A stretch of DNA of 64,000 bases from Trichoplusia ni (GCF_003590095.1 NC_039478.1:15500001-15564000), one strand, 5' to 3'. Positions 1-14,500 are shown, counted from the first letter of the stretch. Numbers and translations: made by a program. Notes: generated by a model from the letters alone, not told the origin.

Positions 1-589
1 CATACATACAAAAATAAATGAAATTAATCAAAATCAATGTGCATGGACAATGAATAATTTATCATTCATGAATTTAAATTTGACTTTGCAACCAATTTGT
101 AAACGTAAGCAGGTAATTTATACACTCTTACTGTGTTAATTATATATTTACATTAAAATTAAGATAACGTTGGATAAAAAATGAGTTATGACGTTTGACG
201 ACACCGCGATGCATTAAATAATGTCTATTAAACATACAAAATGTAAGCAATTAATCACTTTATTAGAAAATAATAGTCAAGTAAATGATTTATGTGTGTG
301 ATGACAATATCCTTTAAAAACGTTTTTAGAAGAAGCTTTGCAGTTTGCTTTCTTTCTTAGATTATAGTTCTAGTCAAAACGAGCCCGAAGTTGATAGGGT
401 TTTTAAGAGCTTGTTCAGGCTCTAGCCTCAGTTCAGCAATATTAATACACCTTGAGTCGGTTTAAATTTATCTTTTTTACAAGGTTTCATAGCAAATAGA
501 AAGACGCTTTTAAAAACGATCAAGTGCAATAGGCTAATGAAAAATAAATCGGTTGGGTGACAAATTATAGGGCTTATGACCACAAATTT

Positions 590-800
590 ATTTTCCCCAA
601 AAATGGTTGGGACTCTAACAATCGTCGCCGAACCACGATCTATGTTTTTAGAATCTGTTGTTAGTATGACAACAGATATACATCATCTGTGAAAATTTCA
701 ATTGTCTAGCTATCACGCTTTATGAGATACTGCTTTGTCAGTAGTGCCTCACTAATAGGGTTCTGTTCTTACCCTTTAGGTACCCTAAAAACGTCTTGAT
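590..800 (+). repeat. Degenerate copy of an abundant lepidopteran dispersed repeat
   Basis: Contains the recognisable phrases TCATCTGTGAAAATTTCA, then a TATCACG...GAGATAC block, ACTAATAGGGTTCTG, and an end GTACCCTAAAAACG. Related fragments appear in this window near 26330-26430 (opposite orientation), 44285-44385, 50345-50430, 55690-55770 and 63070-63140. I recognise it as a common dispersed repeat in moths but cannot assign its class from the sequence. Confidence 0.5.
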
Positions 801-1775
801 TTTGCAAAATTATCACGGAGCCCAACGAGATTTAAACATCAACACATTTTCTTAAGAAAATAGGTTTTTATATTAAGTCGAAGCGCATTAGAAAGCCCAA
901 GCATTGCACCATACTCAAGTGTCATTGACGTATCGTATAAAAATAGCAAACTAGAAACGCGGGTTAAGGTTACGTGAAGCTGAGCGAGGAATGAGCGAGG
1001 TAGCGGAGCGGGGTAGAACAGTACTATACGGACCATTACTAAATAATGTATATTTTCCCACATTTTTTTATACACTCACTTTTTATGTTTGTTTGTCGTT
1101 CCGGTTAGATTTTTGCAGGTGTTTTTGCTCAATGCTCTTCCCGATAAGCTAGCAGGCAGAAATTTTTAGGGTAGTTTGAAACCCGATGAGAATGCAATTT
1201 TAAACTATAAAGAACGGCTGGACTTATTTCGGAAGGTACCAGAAAAGAAATCAAAATCTGGTCCTTTATTGCCTTTAAGGCGTTTACCGAGTTTGCTAGT
1301 TAATAAAAATCTCGTGTAAATTAGTAAATCCTCTTTGCAAAATAGGGTCGAAGGACTTGAAAATCTGACTGTAAATGTCAATTGTCAAGAATAATTAAAA
1401 AAACTCTTTACTCGTAATGTCGTGCGTACAAAGTAGTCTTTGACGTAAATGAATCATTGTAAAGGGCAAAGAATTCATTTCTCAAGTAGGTAGAGGTACC
1501 AATGAACTATAATGAATGCAGCTAAAATAATAAAAGTCAAGGGTTTCGTATGTATCATAAAAAGAGTATTAAATCAATTTTGAATGCAGGCAACTGGATT
1601 GGAACTGTCGGCTTTGCAAGACAAGCCTGATCGGTCAGTGACTCATGCGCATAGCTTTTTTATTGTTTTTTAATAAGCTACTTACAAGTTCATGTTTAAT
1701 TGTCTTGATTGATATAAAGTTTTGTATTTTACAAGTATTTACATATAAAGATTCTTGTTCTTGATTCTTGCGAAA

Positions 1776-1996
1776 CTAGCTGTTGCTAGCGACATTGCCT
1801 AGGTGTTGGTTGTAGCTGAAAAAATAATACCATAATTCGACGAAGTCGGACAAGTAGCCTACGTGTTAATCTTAGGCTACCTCCATACCAAATTTCATCG
1901 AAATCGGTTCAGTCATTTATTTATAAAGAGGCTACAAACATACACACAACTATACATACACACTCACATCCTTCTGCATTAATAATATTATTGTGA
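1776..1996 (-). mobile_element. Short non-autonomous Helitron (degenerate)
   Basis: On the minus strand it ends in AACAGCTAG followed by a flanking T, the expected Helitron 3' junction. The body has the phrase ACCAAATTTCATCGAAATCG and a tail rich in ACATACACAC. The 5' end is blurred, so the right-hand boundary is approximate. It resembles the copies at 7231 and 20220 but is more decayed. Confidence 0.55.
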
Positions 1997-2588
1997 AGAT
2001 TTTTACAGGAAAACAATTCTTACAAATTATTTTCAAAGTTGTCACACTGACAATTTTAATTTGATCGTAAATAATAGCTATTAAGCAAACGCAAGTAAAC
2101 TTTGATAAAGCTTATTTAATTGATGTGAAAATCTTGCGCAGCTCACATTCCAGTATTGCAGGGATTAATTTCACTAGGCGACTAGAATAACTTATTGCTA
2201 TTTTGTCATAAATTAAATAAATAATTATTACTTCTTCGGAATGCAAACATTATCATTTTCAATTAATCATATTTTATTAGATGCTAGTCGCACCCATGAC
2301 TTCAATGTACTTTCTAAAATAAAAGATCTTCCGTAAAATAAATGTATCCTAAGCTACTCCCGATAAAAGTGCAATAAAAGTCCCGTCAAAATTTGCCCAG
2401 CCATTTAAGAGATTAACCGGGACCAAAAACAGACAGAAACAAAAAATTTGGGCGAATTAGGAGAGTCTCTCCAACAGGCGAAGCGTAGAGAATCACTGTG
2501 TCTTAATTTATTTTTCTTAAGTTTTTATTTAACTTTAATTTAAGAGGTTTTCTATTGCCATTATTCACCTAATTTTCTATTGTTCCAG

Positions 2589-5500
2589 GGCCAAGAAAGT
2601 TGGTTGTCAAAGGCGTAGACGGCAGGTTCACGTCCGGACAGCTGGTAGCCATCATGGGACCTTCTGGCGCCGGCAAGAGTTCGCTACTCAACGCATTGTC
2701 TGGATACAGGTGTGTAAGATATTGACATCAGGGTCATCCTACTGTCCTTCCTACCTATGTATAGATGTATCAGATGTTTGGACGTTTGTCGGACGGATTT
2801 AGACGAAACTTTGTACACCGTTCATAACCAGGATCATCACATAGAATATTTTTATGTTCCTAAGGGGATTATTTTCCATTTTTAGCAGGCCTAGCTTAAT
2901 AAAGGTTGATTCAGTAAGGTTATTGACTCTAACTCTTATGATAGTCCAGTGTAGCAGTCGAAATTAGCACTCAAAGTGACAGGTCTCAAAGAGAAATGAA
3001 CATAGGTTATTCAGTAAAAGTCTGACACTCTCTTCTGCTGAAGCCAAAGCGCAAGGAGTAATTTGTTGATGGCTATGGTGATAGCCTGAAAATGGTTATT
3101 GGCCCGGGCTACTTATTAAAAGTTCGGAGCTTAATGAGTTTGTTTATTTCGCAGTTATATTGTATAAGATATTTGTCTATTAGGATGTTCCCAATTAAGC
3201 TTTAATTAATATTTGTATATTCAACCTAATAACAGGAAAGCGATTTGGAATAATAATTAATTAATATTAACTTTTAATTATCCCCTACTTTATTTGTTTC
3301 ACATAGGTCGAGGACTTAATAATAGGTACTTAAAGTAGCATAAAGTATTTATTCATTAATTAAGTTATTTTTTTTAGTCATACTTTTTAAAATACCTATT
3401 AAACATTTCAAAAATGTATGGCACTTAAACTTAATTAATTAATCATTGTTAAGGTTTCTTAACCCGTGAGGTTTTAAGGTTGGTAGCTAAAATTAAAATC
3501 TTTTGTATTTTTTTTTCAATTTTTGTTTTCAAAAGAACTTAATACTTAAAACCCATTGATTTAATATTAGTAAAGGAGACCTGAAAATGTGTTTCTTATT
3601 CCGTTTAAAACCCGTTATGAAGTTAATTCGTGAAAAGGTTTGAGTAATTAAATGGTAGTAAATTGAAAATGTACTTCCTGCCGCCCTCTACAAATCGAAA
3701 AATTCAGGTTTAAATATCCTAGTTATAAATTATTGTGCATACTAACTTTAACGTTTATAATATTTGTAAGGTACTCTCTCAAAGACACAAAATCATTTGA
3801 ATAGAATAATTCTATTATTTTGTCAAACATCACTTATAACAAAAGAATTTCCAACCCAGGTCCGCGGGCGTAACAGGTGAACTCCTGGTAAATGGGCAGC
3901 CGAGAGACGAGCATCATTTCCAGAGGTCTTCCTGCTACATAACGCAGGAGGATTTGCTCCAGCCACTGCTTACAGTACGAGAGGCCATGGACGTGGCCGC
4001 CAAGCTGAAAGTACCTAAAGGATTGAAGGCACCTTCAGAGGAAATCCTGCAAGAAATGGGCCTTCTAGAACATCAGCATACAAGGACGGATATGTTGTCT
4101 GGTGGACAGAAAAAGAGGTGAAAATAAATTACTCTTAATTTCTTGATTGCTTGTTATGTTTTGTGTGTTTTCTACCAGTGTTATCTATGTATACTCTATA
4201 CTAATATATAAAGCTGAAGAGTTTGTTTGTTTGTTTGAACGCGCTAATCTCAGGAACTACTGGTCCAAATTGAAAAAATCTTTTTGTGTTGAATAGACCA
4301 TTCAACGAGGAAGGCTTTAGGCTATAAACCATCACGCTGCGACTAATAGGAGCGAAAATACCATGGAAAATGTGAAAAAAACATGGCAGATATATGTAAA
4401 TCATAACTTATCTCTTCTACCCACGGGGACGAAGTCGCGGGGAACAGCTAGTATTTCATAATTTGAAAACACAACACAATACGCGTTGAATTCAATTCAA
4501 TTTATTCTTTTATTGAAGCGAAGGCCTGACCGGGGTAACGGTGATACCTGAAGCGCTTATGGCACAAACAGAAAATTAGCGAGAAGGTTCACTATAATAC
4601 GTATAGCGGCGTCTCTTTTACACAACGACAAAAGATTTGAGAGACGAACATAGAACCTCGGAGATCACTTTTGAATTTGCATTCGTTTCAGTCATTGACT
4701 TGATGCTACTGTTTCGCATATGTACATAACGTTATGGTTGTCAAAACAACTTTTTGACTTACTAAAATTAAAGACACTTGTTTTAAATTAATAACAGTTT
4801 ATTAAAAATCTCTAAACTCTATAAATGGAGAGTTCGTTTTTATTGTTTATAATCAATTTTATTTTACATCGAAAGATAATCGATTAGTTTTAGCCGATGA
4901 AATTATAATTGCCGTAGCAATATCTTAGAAAAATCGTGAATTGCTGTCGGTTAGTCACCTATTTCCTCATGGGTGCAACTTTCTCACAGTAATTGTATAG
5001 AAACATTTATAAATAAGCATTGTTCATTGTTTGTTGGTAGGTACTAAGGGGAAGTGGCACACCTCTTAAGCAAATGGATTATGAACCCCATAAGTAATTA
5101 TTGTAAAGTAATAAATAGTACAAGGAAATGAGCTATATCTGTATTTAAAGAGAAGTAGATGAATTGATTTTATTTCTATTTATCATTAAAAAAAAATCTT
5201 ATAGATTAACAAATAATCGAAACATCAATGATAATGTTTATTTTATGTTTTCCTTTTTGTTGATATAAGCTAATAGGTATAACCGTTACAAGCTGTTATT
5301 AATATTAATTCTTTTGGTGTTATGACTTGCAATATCTCAACTTCACGTTCCATTAAAAAAAAAAAGTTTATTACATGTCGAATTCCGTTAAGAGGAATTC
5401 CTTACAACCATTTCTCATAAAAGCGAATTAGCGATGCAAACCTGTCTTGTTCTTTGTATGTTAAATTTCTGAATAAGGTTTGAGGAAGTCCTTGCATGTC

Positions 5501-8500
5501 AACGAACAAAATACGACTCGATTTTCACATTTTGGAAAAAGATAATAATTTCCTTATTCTCGTAATCCTATAGGTTAAGGAAAGTTCAGACAATTAAGTA
5601 CATATGTTACCTACAGAATGTAGAACGATGGCAATTATAGTGGTATTGACATTTGCCTTAAATGGGTTCGATAAAGACTTGTGAACTTGACCACTACTTT
5701 TTACTGAATCACCTGGCAATCATTTATTTATTTATTACAAGAAAATTGTTTCCCTTTACACGAAGTGATATAATAAAGACCATATAAACATAAAGGAAAA
5801 TTAATAAAGAAGATTCGTATTCTAGTATCATCGTCATCATTGATCAGCAAACAGATCCAAAACTTGGTTTGTCTTCACAAGCGCGTGGCTGTATCGGGCT
5901 ATTATGTTGCAGATTGAAACATAAAATAGTTTATATTTTATACAGCTGTTTTAATATCAAGAAAAACAACTATCAATCATTTTTCGTTTTTCAAATTACT
6001 AAAAGTTATTTAACGTAAACAACAAAGCTTCAACAAACTATGGCTTTAGATAACAGTTAATCCCAGAATGATATCATAATCGTGCGAAATGTTGTTGACA
6101 CTTGACTCCGCTATCGGTCTTTCACCTCACCACGTGTAGAATATAGGTTTTCTTTATCACGTTCTATGCATGCGGGAAATAGTGATAGGAATTCATGAAT
6201 TTCCCTTATGTTCTACCTTTAATAGATACACAGTTTGCACATAAAATCCTCAAAAGCAAAATCGATTTTTTTTAAGGAAGGGTATTTTTTATAAGCAGCA
6301 TCCCTTATCGCCCGCATTTGATCACTTAATAAAATGTTCTAGCTCTGGAGAAAAAGCGGTGCAATAAACTCTACAGCACAGTCTAGTCTTCCTTAGTACA
6401 AACATTACCGCCACTGTAAAAAAAATATATTTGTTGGTCAGTTTAGCGGGAAAATTCAAATAACTTGGCGGGGAACATGTGGGGTTCCACAACTCTAATG
6501 GGTTCTTTCTGTTGACTATTAAACTATATTGTGTCTTATCGTCTTCCTTCTCGGTCTTTCATTTCCCCTTACTTTTTCTTTTTCACAGGTTATCAATAGC
6601 CCTCGAATTGGTGAACAACCCTCCAATCTTCTTCCTGGATGAACCCACAAGTGGGCTGGACACGGTGACAACGACACAGTGTGTGAAGGTGCTTAAACAG
6701 TTGGCCAGACAAGGCAGAACTGTGATCTGCACCATACATCAACCAGCGGCGTCTCTGTTGGAGCTGTTCGATCAGGTAAGCCAAAAATGCTTTAACTTTC
6801 TTCCGTATCCAAATGGTAAAACGGGAACCTATTACTTAGACTGTTATGTCTGTCCGACTGCCACCATTGTATTGATTTACCAAGAAGCGTGATTGCAAGG
6901 CAGCTTTAATTTTCACAGTTCATGTATTTCTTTTCGTAAGGTGGATTGTTCATATTTTTATATACGGGTCACGTAATTCGTAATTTCACGTAAATTCTGA
7001 AAAAACTATGACATAATTATCTATTTCAGTCCATCTTTTTTGTGTGTTGTAATTCATCGAAACAATTCATGGGCGAGATCGACTCGCTCTTGACTGGTTT
7101 ATATCTTAGAACCTGGATTTGAGGCTACGCTTAAACTGGAGGTGGTACAATAACTGTTTATACTCATCATTAATGAGTCAAAAGAATAGACAGTCAGTGT
7201 TTAAGTTCTGTGCAGCTTATGAGTAACTAACTAGCTTTTCGCCAGCGGCTTCGCCCGCGTCGAGGTCGGTTATATCGCGTTTCCAAAAGAACTCTTCAAA
7301 AGTACGGGGTAAAAACTATCCTATGTTCTTTCTCAAGGTCAACTCTATCTCTGTACCAAATTTCATTCAAATCTGTTCAGTAGTTTAGACGTGAAAGCGT
7401 AACAGACAGGCAGACAGAGTTACTTTCGCATTTATAATAAAACGGTATGATGATATCTTACCTGGTAATTATACACTCAAGGGATGAACTGGTTTTCTGG
7501 AACTCTTTTGTCCGAACCTCCATTTTATTAGGGTAAAAGCTAAGAGGGATCAACGACACAAGATACTCTTTGAATAAGGAGAATTCTCAGAAATGCTCTA
7601 ATTCACACTTACGTTAGATTTTTGCATTGTCCTGTGAAATGTGAATGGTCTCGCGAAATGCTCTTTGGATTTTTTTATGAAGTTATTGCGAATGACTCTA
7701 CACGAATATACGTCCGCACATAATTATATTGAAACAGAATTATATAGAGCCGTAATTATCTTGTGATATTGACAAGCCAACATGACGTCGCCTATGCATT
7801 GAATTTGCAAGTTTAGTAGGTTCACGTACAGTTCCCATTCGGAGCTATTCATTGTGAAAATAAGAAAGCTCAAAGGATATTGTTTGTACGAATATAAACA
7901 ATAAAAGTTCGTTCAGTTTAGTTATCTAGTTTACAAACAAAAATCAACTTTAGCACATGAAGAACAAAATTAAAGTTCGCCAAAGGAAAATTTTGTCGAA
8001 AAAAATTTCGACTCCTTAACATCCATTTACACATCGAACAAAAACAAACAAGAAAGAGGAAAATAAGTAACTTTTACTGAACATAAACTCCATCAAGGCT
8101 AATAACAGCTCGTTCTCGTCAGACTTGAATCGGAACTGTCATACGTTATGATAATAGAGCTGACTTTCAAGTTCAACGGGAACAATTGACGCGATAGTTT
8201 ATTTAGAACTTCAATTGTTTTGCTTCCGTGTAGTCAATGCTTTATTTTAGGCTTCAGGGCTAGCAATGACAGTGGAACCGAGGCGAAAAACCCTGTCTCA
8301 TTTTTGAAGGACGTGCGAGTTACTGACCGGACGTGAAAAGATAAAAAAAAACTTCATATAACATCAAAATATGCTTCTTTAGCATATCATTAACGACTGC
8401 AGGTCTATTGTAATTCACCTTTAGCATGGATTCAATGACTCACTACTTCGAGAATATAGAATGAATTGTTTTGATGCGCGTTCAATCATAAAAGGAAAAT

Positions 8501-11500
8501 AATGTGTATTTTATTCGTTATTCATAATTTAATTCTAGGAGTACATTGTGAGAACCATTATTGTTGTTATCAAACTTTTTTATAAGAAGCAAGGAACGTG
8601 TTTTACAGGACGTATTTACGACGTAAGCTTAACGGTTAGAAATTTTGTCGTTTCATGTTCTCGTGGTCAACAATACAAGTTTGTTTCAGATGATTAAAAT
8701 TAGATTTTGTTGATTTCGCATTAGATGTAATTTTGGAGATTCTATTTTATAATCCTCTGACGTTAAAGAAGGAGTGTAGAAAGTTTGACAGTAATTATTA
8801 GCTTCTAAGTGAATAAATGTAAAGTTTAAAGCGATATATGGTTGTAATTATAAGTAATTTAAAAAACAAGCTTTCTGAATTTACTCAAAAAATCTATTGT
8901 ATAATATCCATCTAACACATACAAATAATGATATAAAGGCAGTATATAATATAATATTTACATCTAAGTTCGTTATTTAGGAGTCCTACAGCTCACGATA
9001 TTCTGACTAATTACATTACATTCTTGATATAACATCAGGAACTATATAATTAGTAAGAACGTTAATACTAAGTTATTAGTCCGTCCACACCTTCAATCGT
9101 GACTTATTCCACAAACGTTATTTATTAAATAATAAACAATTATCCTTTTGTTATGCGAATAAATAAACCATTTATTGTAATATGCTGACAAGAACTACAG
9201 AATAAATCGTCTTTATAGCAATGAAATTGTTATTGTGGGGGTGTAAGCGGGACAGCACTACATAACGCAGAGCGGCATTTCTTTTTCACACCTACAGTAA
9301 TAATGCTGAGAGATTTAGTAGTAGGCTATCAGGTAACAACAATAAACTAATCAATAACTAATGATAGGCATAATAGAATGCTGAGACAGATTAAATTACG
9401 ACAAGTTTTAATGCGATCCTATAAATTCAGTTATATTTTTTAAGGAAATCGACTACAATTACGTATAGTTAATAGATAAAATTATAACTGGTCATAAGTT
9501 TCCCCAGGGCAAGGTCTTCCTGACCTCCTGCATTTTTAATGGTCGAGTATACTATCTATGAATGTTAGGCACAAGCTTTTTGGGGCTTAAAGGTTGCCTT
9601 TGATATTCTTTTTCAGTTATTTACATCTACAAAATACATTAAGAGATTTAGACCTACACAAATTACGCTGAATTTTTGGATAATTACTGCACTTATTCAA
9701 AAGCAAAAAAAAGGCAAAAAGTCACATTCAAGTTTGCCTGGACCTGAACCCTTGCGTATACTAATCTGAACAATAAATATTATAAGCCAATTACGTCGTA
9801 AACAAGTAAAGTTAATTACGATTCATAATGAGTTTGATGACACGAGTTGAAACTTGTATTGTCGGGGTAAACATGTAATTTAAAATATGCATAAAAACTA
9901 ATTTTGCCACTTGTTAATTACATATACCTTTTTATGCTACAAACTTAATTTAAAAGGTAGGTCTTCAAAAATGTAATTTGTGAATTTCTTGTGTATTTTT
10001 TTTTTACTAGTAAAGTACTAGTAGTATTTCTACGAGTAAACACTTGCAGGCCTAGGCAATGATAAACTTTAAAACAAAGGAAAACCCACTCACGAGTTTG
10101 ACTCGCGATCTCGCTGCCGCGTCTGCTCATGAATCCGCTTGGGTCTGAAACTAGTCGGGCAATCCCGATAAATAGGCGAGACGTAACCGTTGCATCACAA
10201 AACTTAAAACCTATCGGAATAAACCATTCTCGACAAGTTTAGTGACGTGACTTTGACGTGTGTTGGCAGTTCAATGCATTGGAGCAATTCAATCGTTATC
10301 TCTCAAAGAAAGTTGATTCTTCCTAGCCCTCGTATCAATTTTGTAATAAATGCTTTTTAAATCTTCTGTAAATAGTATCTATATTATTGCTAGCACTGTT
10401 TCTATCAAGTTCGTGACAGTCGTGTGGTGGCGTGCGCGATTCCTATTGTTCTGTTATTTACATAATTAATATAATCAACATTAATTACACAACAGTCAGT
10501 GATTTACTTAGATTTGCTTTTTTGAAGTATATTCTATGTGCTATCTAGTTTTCTTTTATTTATAGTGATTCTCTCATCGTTGAAAAGAGGTTGTTAGCTT
10601 TGCGACTCCTTACTCCAAGAGAGTATTGAACCTGAAAGTACGAAACATACACCAACGTTTAGTCAGTCGTCGATTATAATTGTTAGCTAAGGTTCCGCAG
10701 ATTTCGTTACTTCAAGTTTCAGTTTATTCACGAAGATACCGTATAGCTTCATATCAAGATCCATTGCGTCGACAGCTAGCCGATCGTTTGGTTAAACGCG
10801 CGCATTATCGCACTACTAAAAGCTCAAGATTAAACTAGATTCACAAAAACTGACTGCACGGTTAGCCCAGTGTTTGAGATCAACACGCCACAGAATGCGA
10901 CGAGTCGCGGGTTTGGTATTATCCTGACGTAGTCCTGCGTTTGTGTAATCCACAATCTAATCCAAATCCCGCACAACACAAGGCTTAAATTCTTGAATGT
11001 GGGAGTCGCTAAAAAGTACTTCAATACTTTCTTGATACGCTCTGTTTCTCTGTGCAATATCCCCAAAATATCTATCTCCATACAATCTCTAATCACGCGA
11101 CGCGCTGACGTCAACAACCCCGAATGAATATGAAATACATTGTAGCAGTATATATTTACTGCGGCCACACGTGTGATTATGATATCTATTTTTGATACGA
11201 TAACGCTGCCAGTGCATAAATCGCCAAATCATTAAATCATGCAAACCGTAATTAGGCACGTGGGTAAGCAACACAGGTCGCGGTCGATTTTTCGGATAGG
11301 TTTGCTTATTATTGTTGCTATGTACCTGCTTTACTATAAGTATAATGAAATTGTAGGAAAGTGAAATTTGTCCATTGAATATAAAAAAAAAATTCTTGCC
11401 TCGTAGTCTGGTCAACAATCGATTCCTAATACAAAAATATATTTTCTTCCCAAGTATCGCTCCTTTTGTTCAATTCCTTCATTAATCACCATCTGCCCAA

Positions 11501-14500
11501 AATCAATAATCGCAGTGTAGGACGCCCATTAGCCAGATGGGATGACGACTTGCGAAAGACTGCAGACGGATGCTGGATGCGGCAAGCCGAAGACAGGGCG
11601 CTATGGCGCACATTGGGGGAGGCCTATATCCAGCAGTGGACTAATAAAGGATAAATATTCCACTACTGGCCTCTTAGAAGACCAGTACATAAAAACTCAT
11701 ACGCTACCAAAAGTCTAAGAAACCACCGGTATAGGAACATCAGAGAAATTACGATATTTATTAGGTAGGTTCTGTAAATCGATTACTAGGTCAAGGTTCT
11801 AGGCGACTTTATTATGTACGTATAAAATTTCCCTAATTAATACCTAGTGTAGGTACACACGTACACATAAGTAGATGCAAAACTTATTAACAGCAAAAGC
11901 GGCAAATATTTCGCTGCACGTTAATTAGTAGCAGCTGACAAATTCAGGGCAGATATATTTTAATGATTGATTAACGTAATCTGTTTATTAAGGTCGTTAC
12001 AATGTCGTAGCATAGTATTCATCTTCTATAATCTAGTCTCTTCCCAACTATGCTGGGGTCGGCAAACAATCTTACAGGGAGCAGTAAGTAGGAATAGAGT
12101 ACGTACGTATTAGGAGCGACTGCCTATCTGATTTTAAGAAGACAGCAGATTTGAGTTAGACTGGTAGTCAGATTTTCTACCCACGAACTACCCGTAACGA
12201 CTGTCAGAACTGTATAAATAACATCCGGCAAGGATTCCAAAACAAGGAGGAACTCGTTTTGACGTAGATGGTCAATCATCCAAGGAGAAACCGTATCATG
12301 CTTAGCTTAACCTGTGTAGCTAAGCCATAGGATATTATTAATAATCATTTTTTATTTATTTATTTCAGGTCTATGTGTTGGCGGACGGGCTCTGTATATA
12401 CCAGGGTGATACTGGCGCCATGGTGCCGTTCTTAAGAAGTGTTGGTCTACCCTGTCCTGTGCACCACAATCCAGCTGATTTTAGTAAGTATTTTACTACT
12501 TCATAAAGCTATAGTTTCTATAGATACTAATCTTTAAAACAAGGCGATAATCAATGTACAGTCAGCAACAGAATTCGGTCAACATAACAGTGCTGATATT
12601 TAAGTGACTTGTAGGAATTAGTGCTTTTTATTTTTTTGTTTTATACTTGATTATTTTAAGCTCTAATCTCTCTTATCCAAATTTGGCCCTGTGTTAGCTG
12701 ACTGGTGAGACCGCAGGACTGCCAAGTCAAAGTTCTCGATTTCGATTCCAACTTTTCGAATGCCATGCGCGTTTCAAAAATAATATCACTCCCTTATATC
12801 CAAAAGCACGTTTATAACGTAAATCAAATTATGTACCCTATACTTGACTTAATCACGAGTCAGACCTAATTATGAGACTTATTTCGGCAAAGGCTACAAC
12901 GCAATTAAGCCATGTTTTTCGAAACAAAAATTTTCTTTTGTCACTTTTTAAAAAGGCAATTAAGCTATGGAAAAACATTGCTTATTAAAAGCGCAAACTA
13001 GTAACTCCTTATTATTATTCGATTCTAAGGTTAAGGAAAAATAAACCACTTTTATCAGACACGTGTTTGACTTAAATTAAATTTGAATGAGGTAAATAGG
13101 AAACGGTATTAATATTAGAACCAATTATTTGTACAGTCAGCGCTAAAGGCGATGAACAGAATCAACTTTACAAAACAGCTGTTCACAACAAAATGCCATA
13201 AGTTATAGTCGCAACTAGGAAACAAAATAGAATGTACACCAGAAATTTACAAAAGTCGTTAAACACGAGTATTTCAAAAGTATCTGTGCACTAGTATTCC
13301 TAATGTCGCTGAACATCTTTCTATCAAAAGTCACTAAACAGCAGATAAAACAAAATTAGGCTAACAAAGTATATTTTTAATGTTGCCGTGACTGTGTTAA
13401 TGTTCCTACTTTTGACGCTTATGTTGTTGAGCTACTTTTGGGACAGTGCTTGCTGTATCTATATCAATACAATTTATAACTATAAAAAATGCTGGACCGA
13501 TTTTGATACAATTTGAATGGAGTGACATTTAAAAACATGGATATTTAGAATTTTTAATCCATTATTTTTTTGTAAAATATTAAAATAATATAAAAAAATA
13601 TATTTTAAATAAAATTTATTATTTCACATATTTCATTTATTAATTAATTAAAATATGAAGTAGAAAGAGCAAAATCTTCTGTCAAGACAAACACCATCTC
13701 AGCCTGCCCGTGACCATGATACCTGCAAAGGTGTCGAAACGTCGGGAACTAAAATCTAAAATTAAACCGCGGTAAAATCCGTAAAAGTAGTTTCATTTCA
13801 ATGGATTAAAAAATTCTAAATATCCATGTTTTTAAATGTCACTCCATTCAAATTGTATCAAAATCGGTCCAGCATTTTTATAGTTATAAATTGTATTGAT
13901 ATAGATACAGCAAGCACTGTCCCAAAAGTAGCTCAACAACATAAGCGTCAAAAGTAGGAACATTAACACAGTCACGGCAACATTAAAAATATACTTTGTT
14001 AGCCTAATTTTGTTTTATCTGCTGTTTAGTGACTTTTGATAGAATGATGTGCAGCGACATTAGGAATACTAGTGCACAGATACTTTTGAAATACTCGTGT
14101 TTAACGACTTTTGTAAATTTTCTGGTGTACATTCTATTTTGTTTCCCAGTTGCGACTATAACTTATGGCATTTTATTTGCCGCATTTATTTATTTATTTA
14201 TTTTATTATTTATAGTCTAGGAGTGAGCAAATATAATTGAATTAGTAGTTCTAAAAAGCAAGCGTCTGTGGTAGAGGCGTTTCCATTAGCATCTACTATC
14301 TTATGTGGTAGATATATATAAGTAGGTACTCTTTTAAGTTTTGTATTAGTAACTTTAAATATGCGACCCAATGATATTAAATCAGTTTTCAGTACTTTCT
14401 AGACGTAGAAGCAAATTAGATTTAAAAAAAACTTTAAATTAAAAGTTAGTAAAAATTCGGTCCATAAAATTTAAATTAAAGTTAGCCAAAAAAAAGTTGC

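Larger units (their letters stand above)
1..2588. other. Upstream flank or intron of the ABCG gene
   Basis: Lies 5' of the first recognised ABCG exon. That exon opens with two bases of a split codon, so an earlier coding exon must exist; I searched this stretch for it and found no convincing one, so it is probably outside the window. The stretch holds a degenerate repeat around 590-800 and a short Helitron at about 1776-1996, and otherwise AT-rich sequence with no gene. The 78-codon open frame at 839-1075 on the minus strand shows no domain or splice context. Confidence 0.5.
6776..12368. other. ABCG intron 3, 5.6 kb
   Basis: Begins GTAAGC after exon DQ codons and ends TTATTTCAG. Contains a Helitron (7231-7444), a LINE reverse-transcriptase tail (11466-11654), a 5S-headed SINE in reverse (12040-12335) and a CpG-richer block at about 10.4-11.3 kb. 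No exon was recognised inside it. The open frames at 10830-11168 and 11089-11418 (minus) overlap that block and show no known domain. Confidence 0.75.

Noticed and set aside
6479..6892. 137-residue open frame on the plus strand
   Set aside because: Only 6589-6775 is coding (Walker B and H-loop exon of the ABCG gene); the rest is intron read-through on either side.
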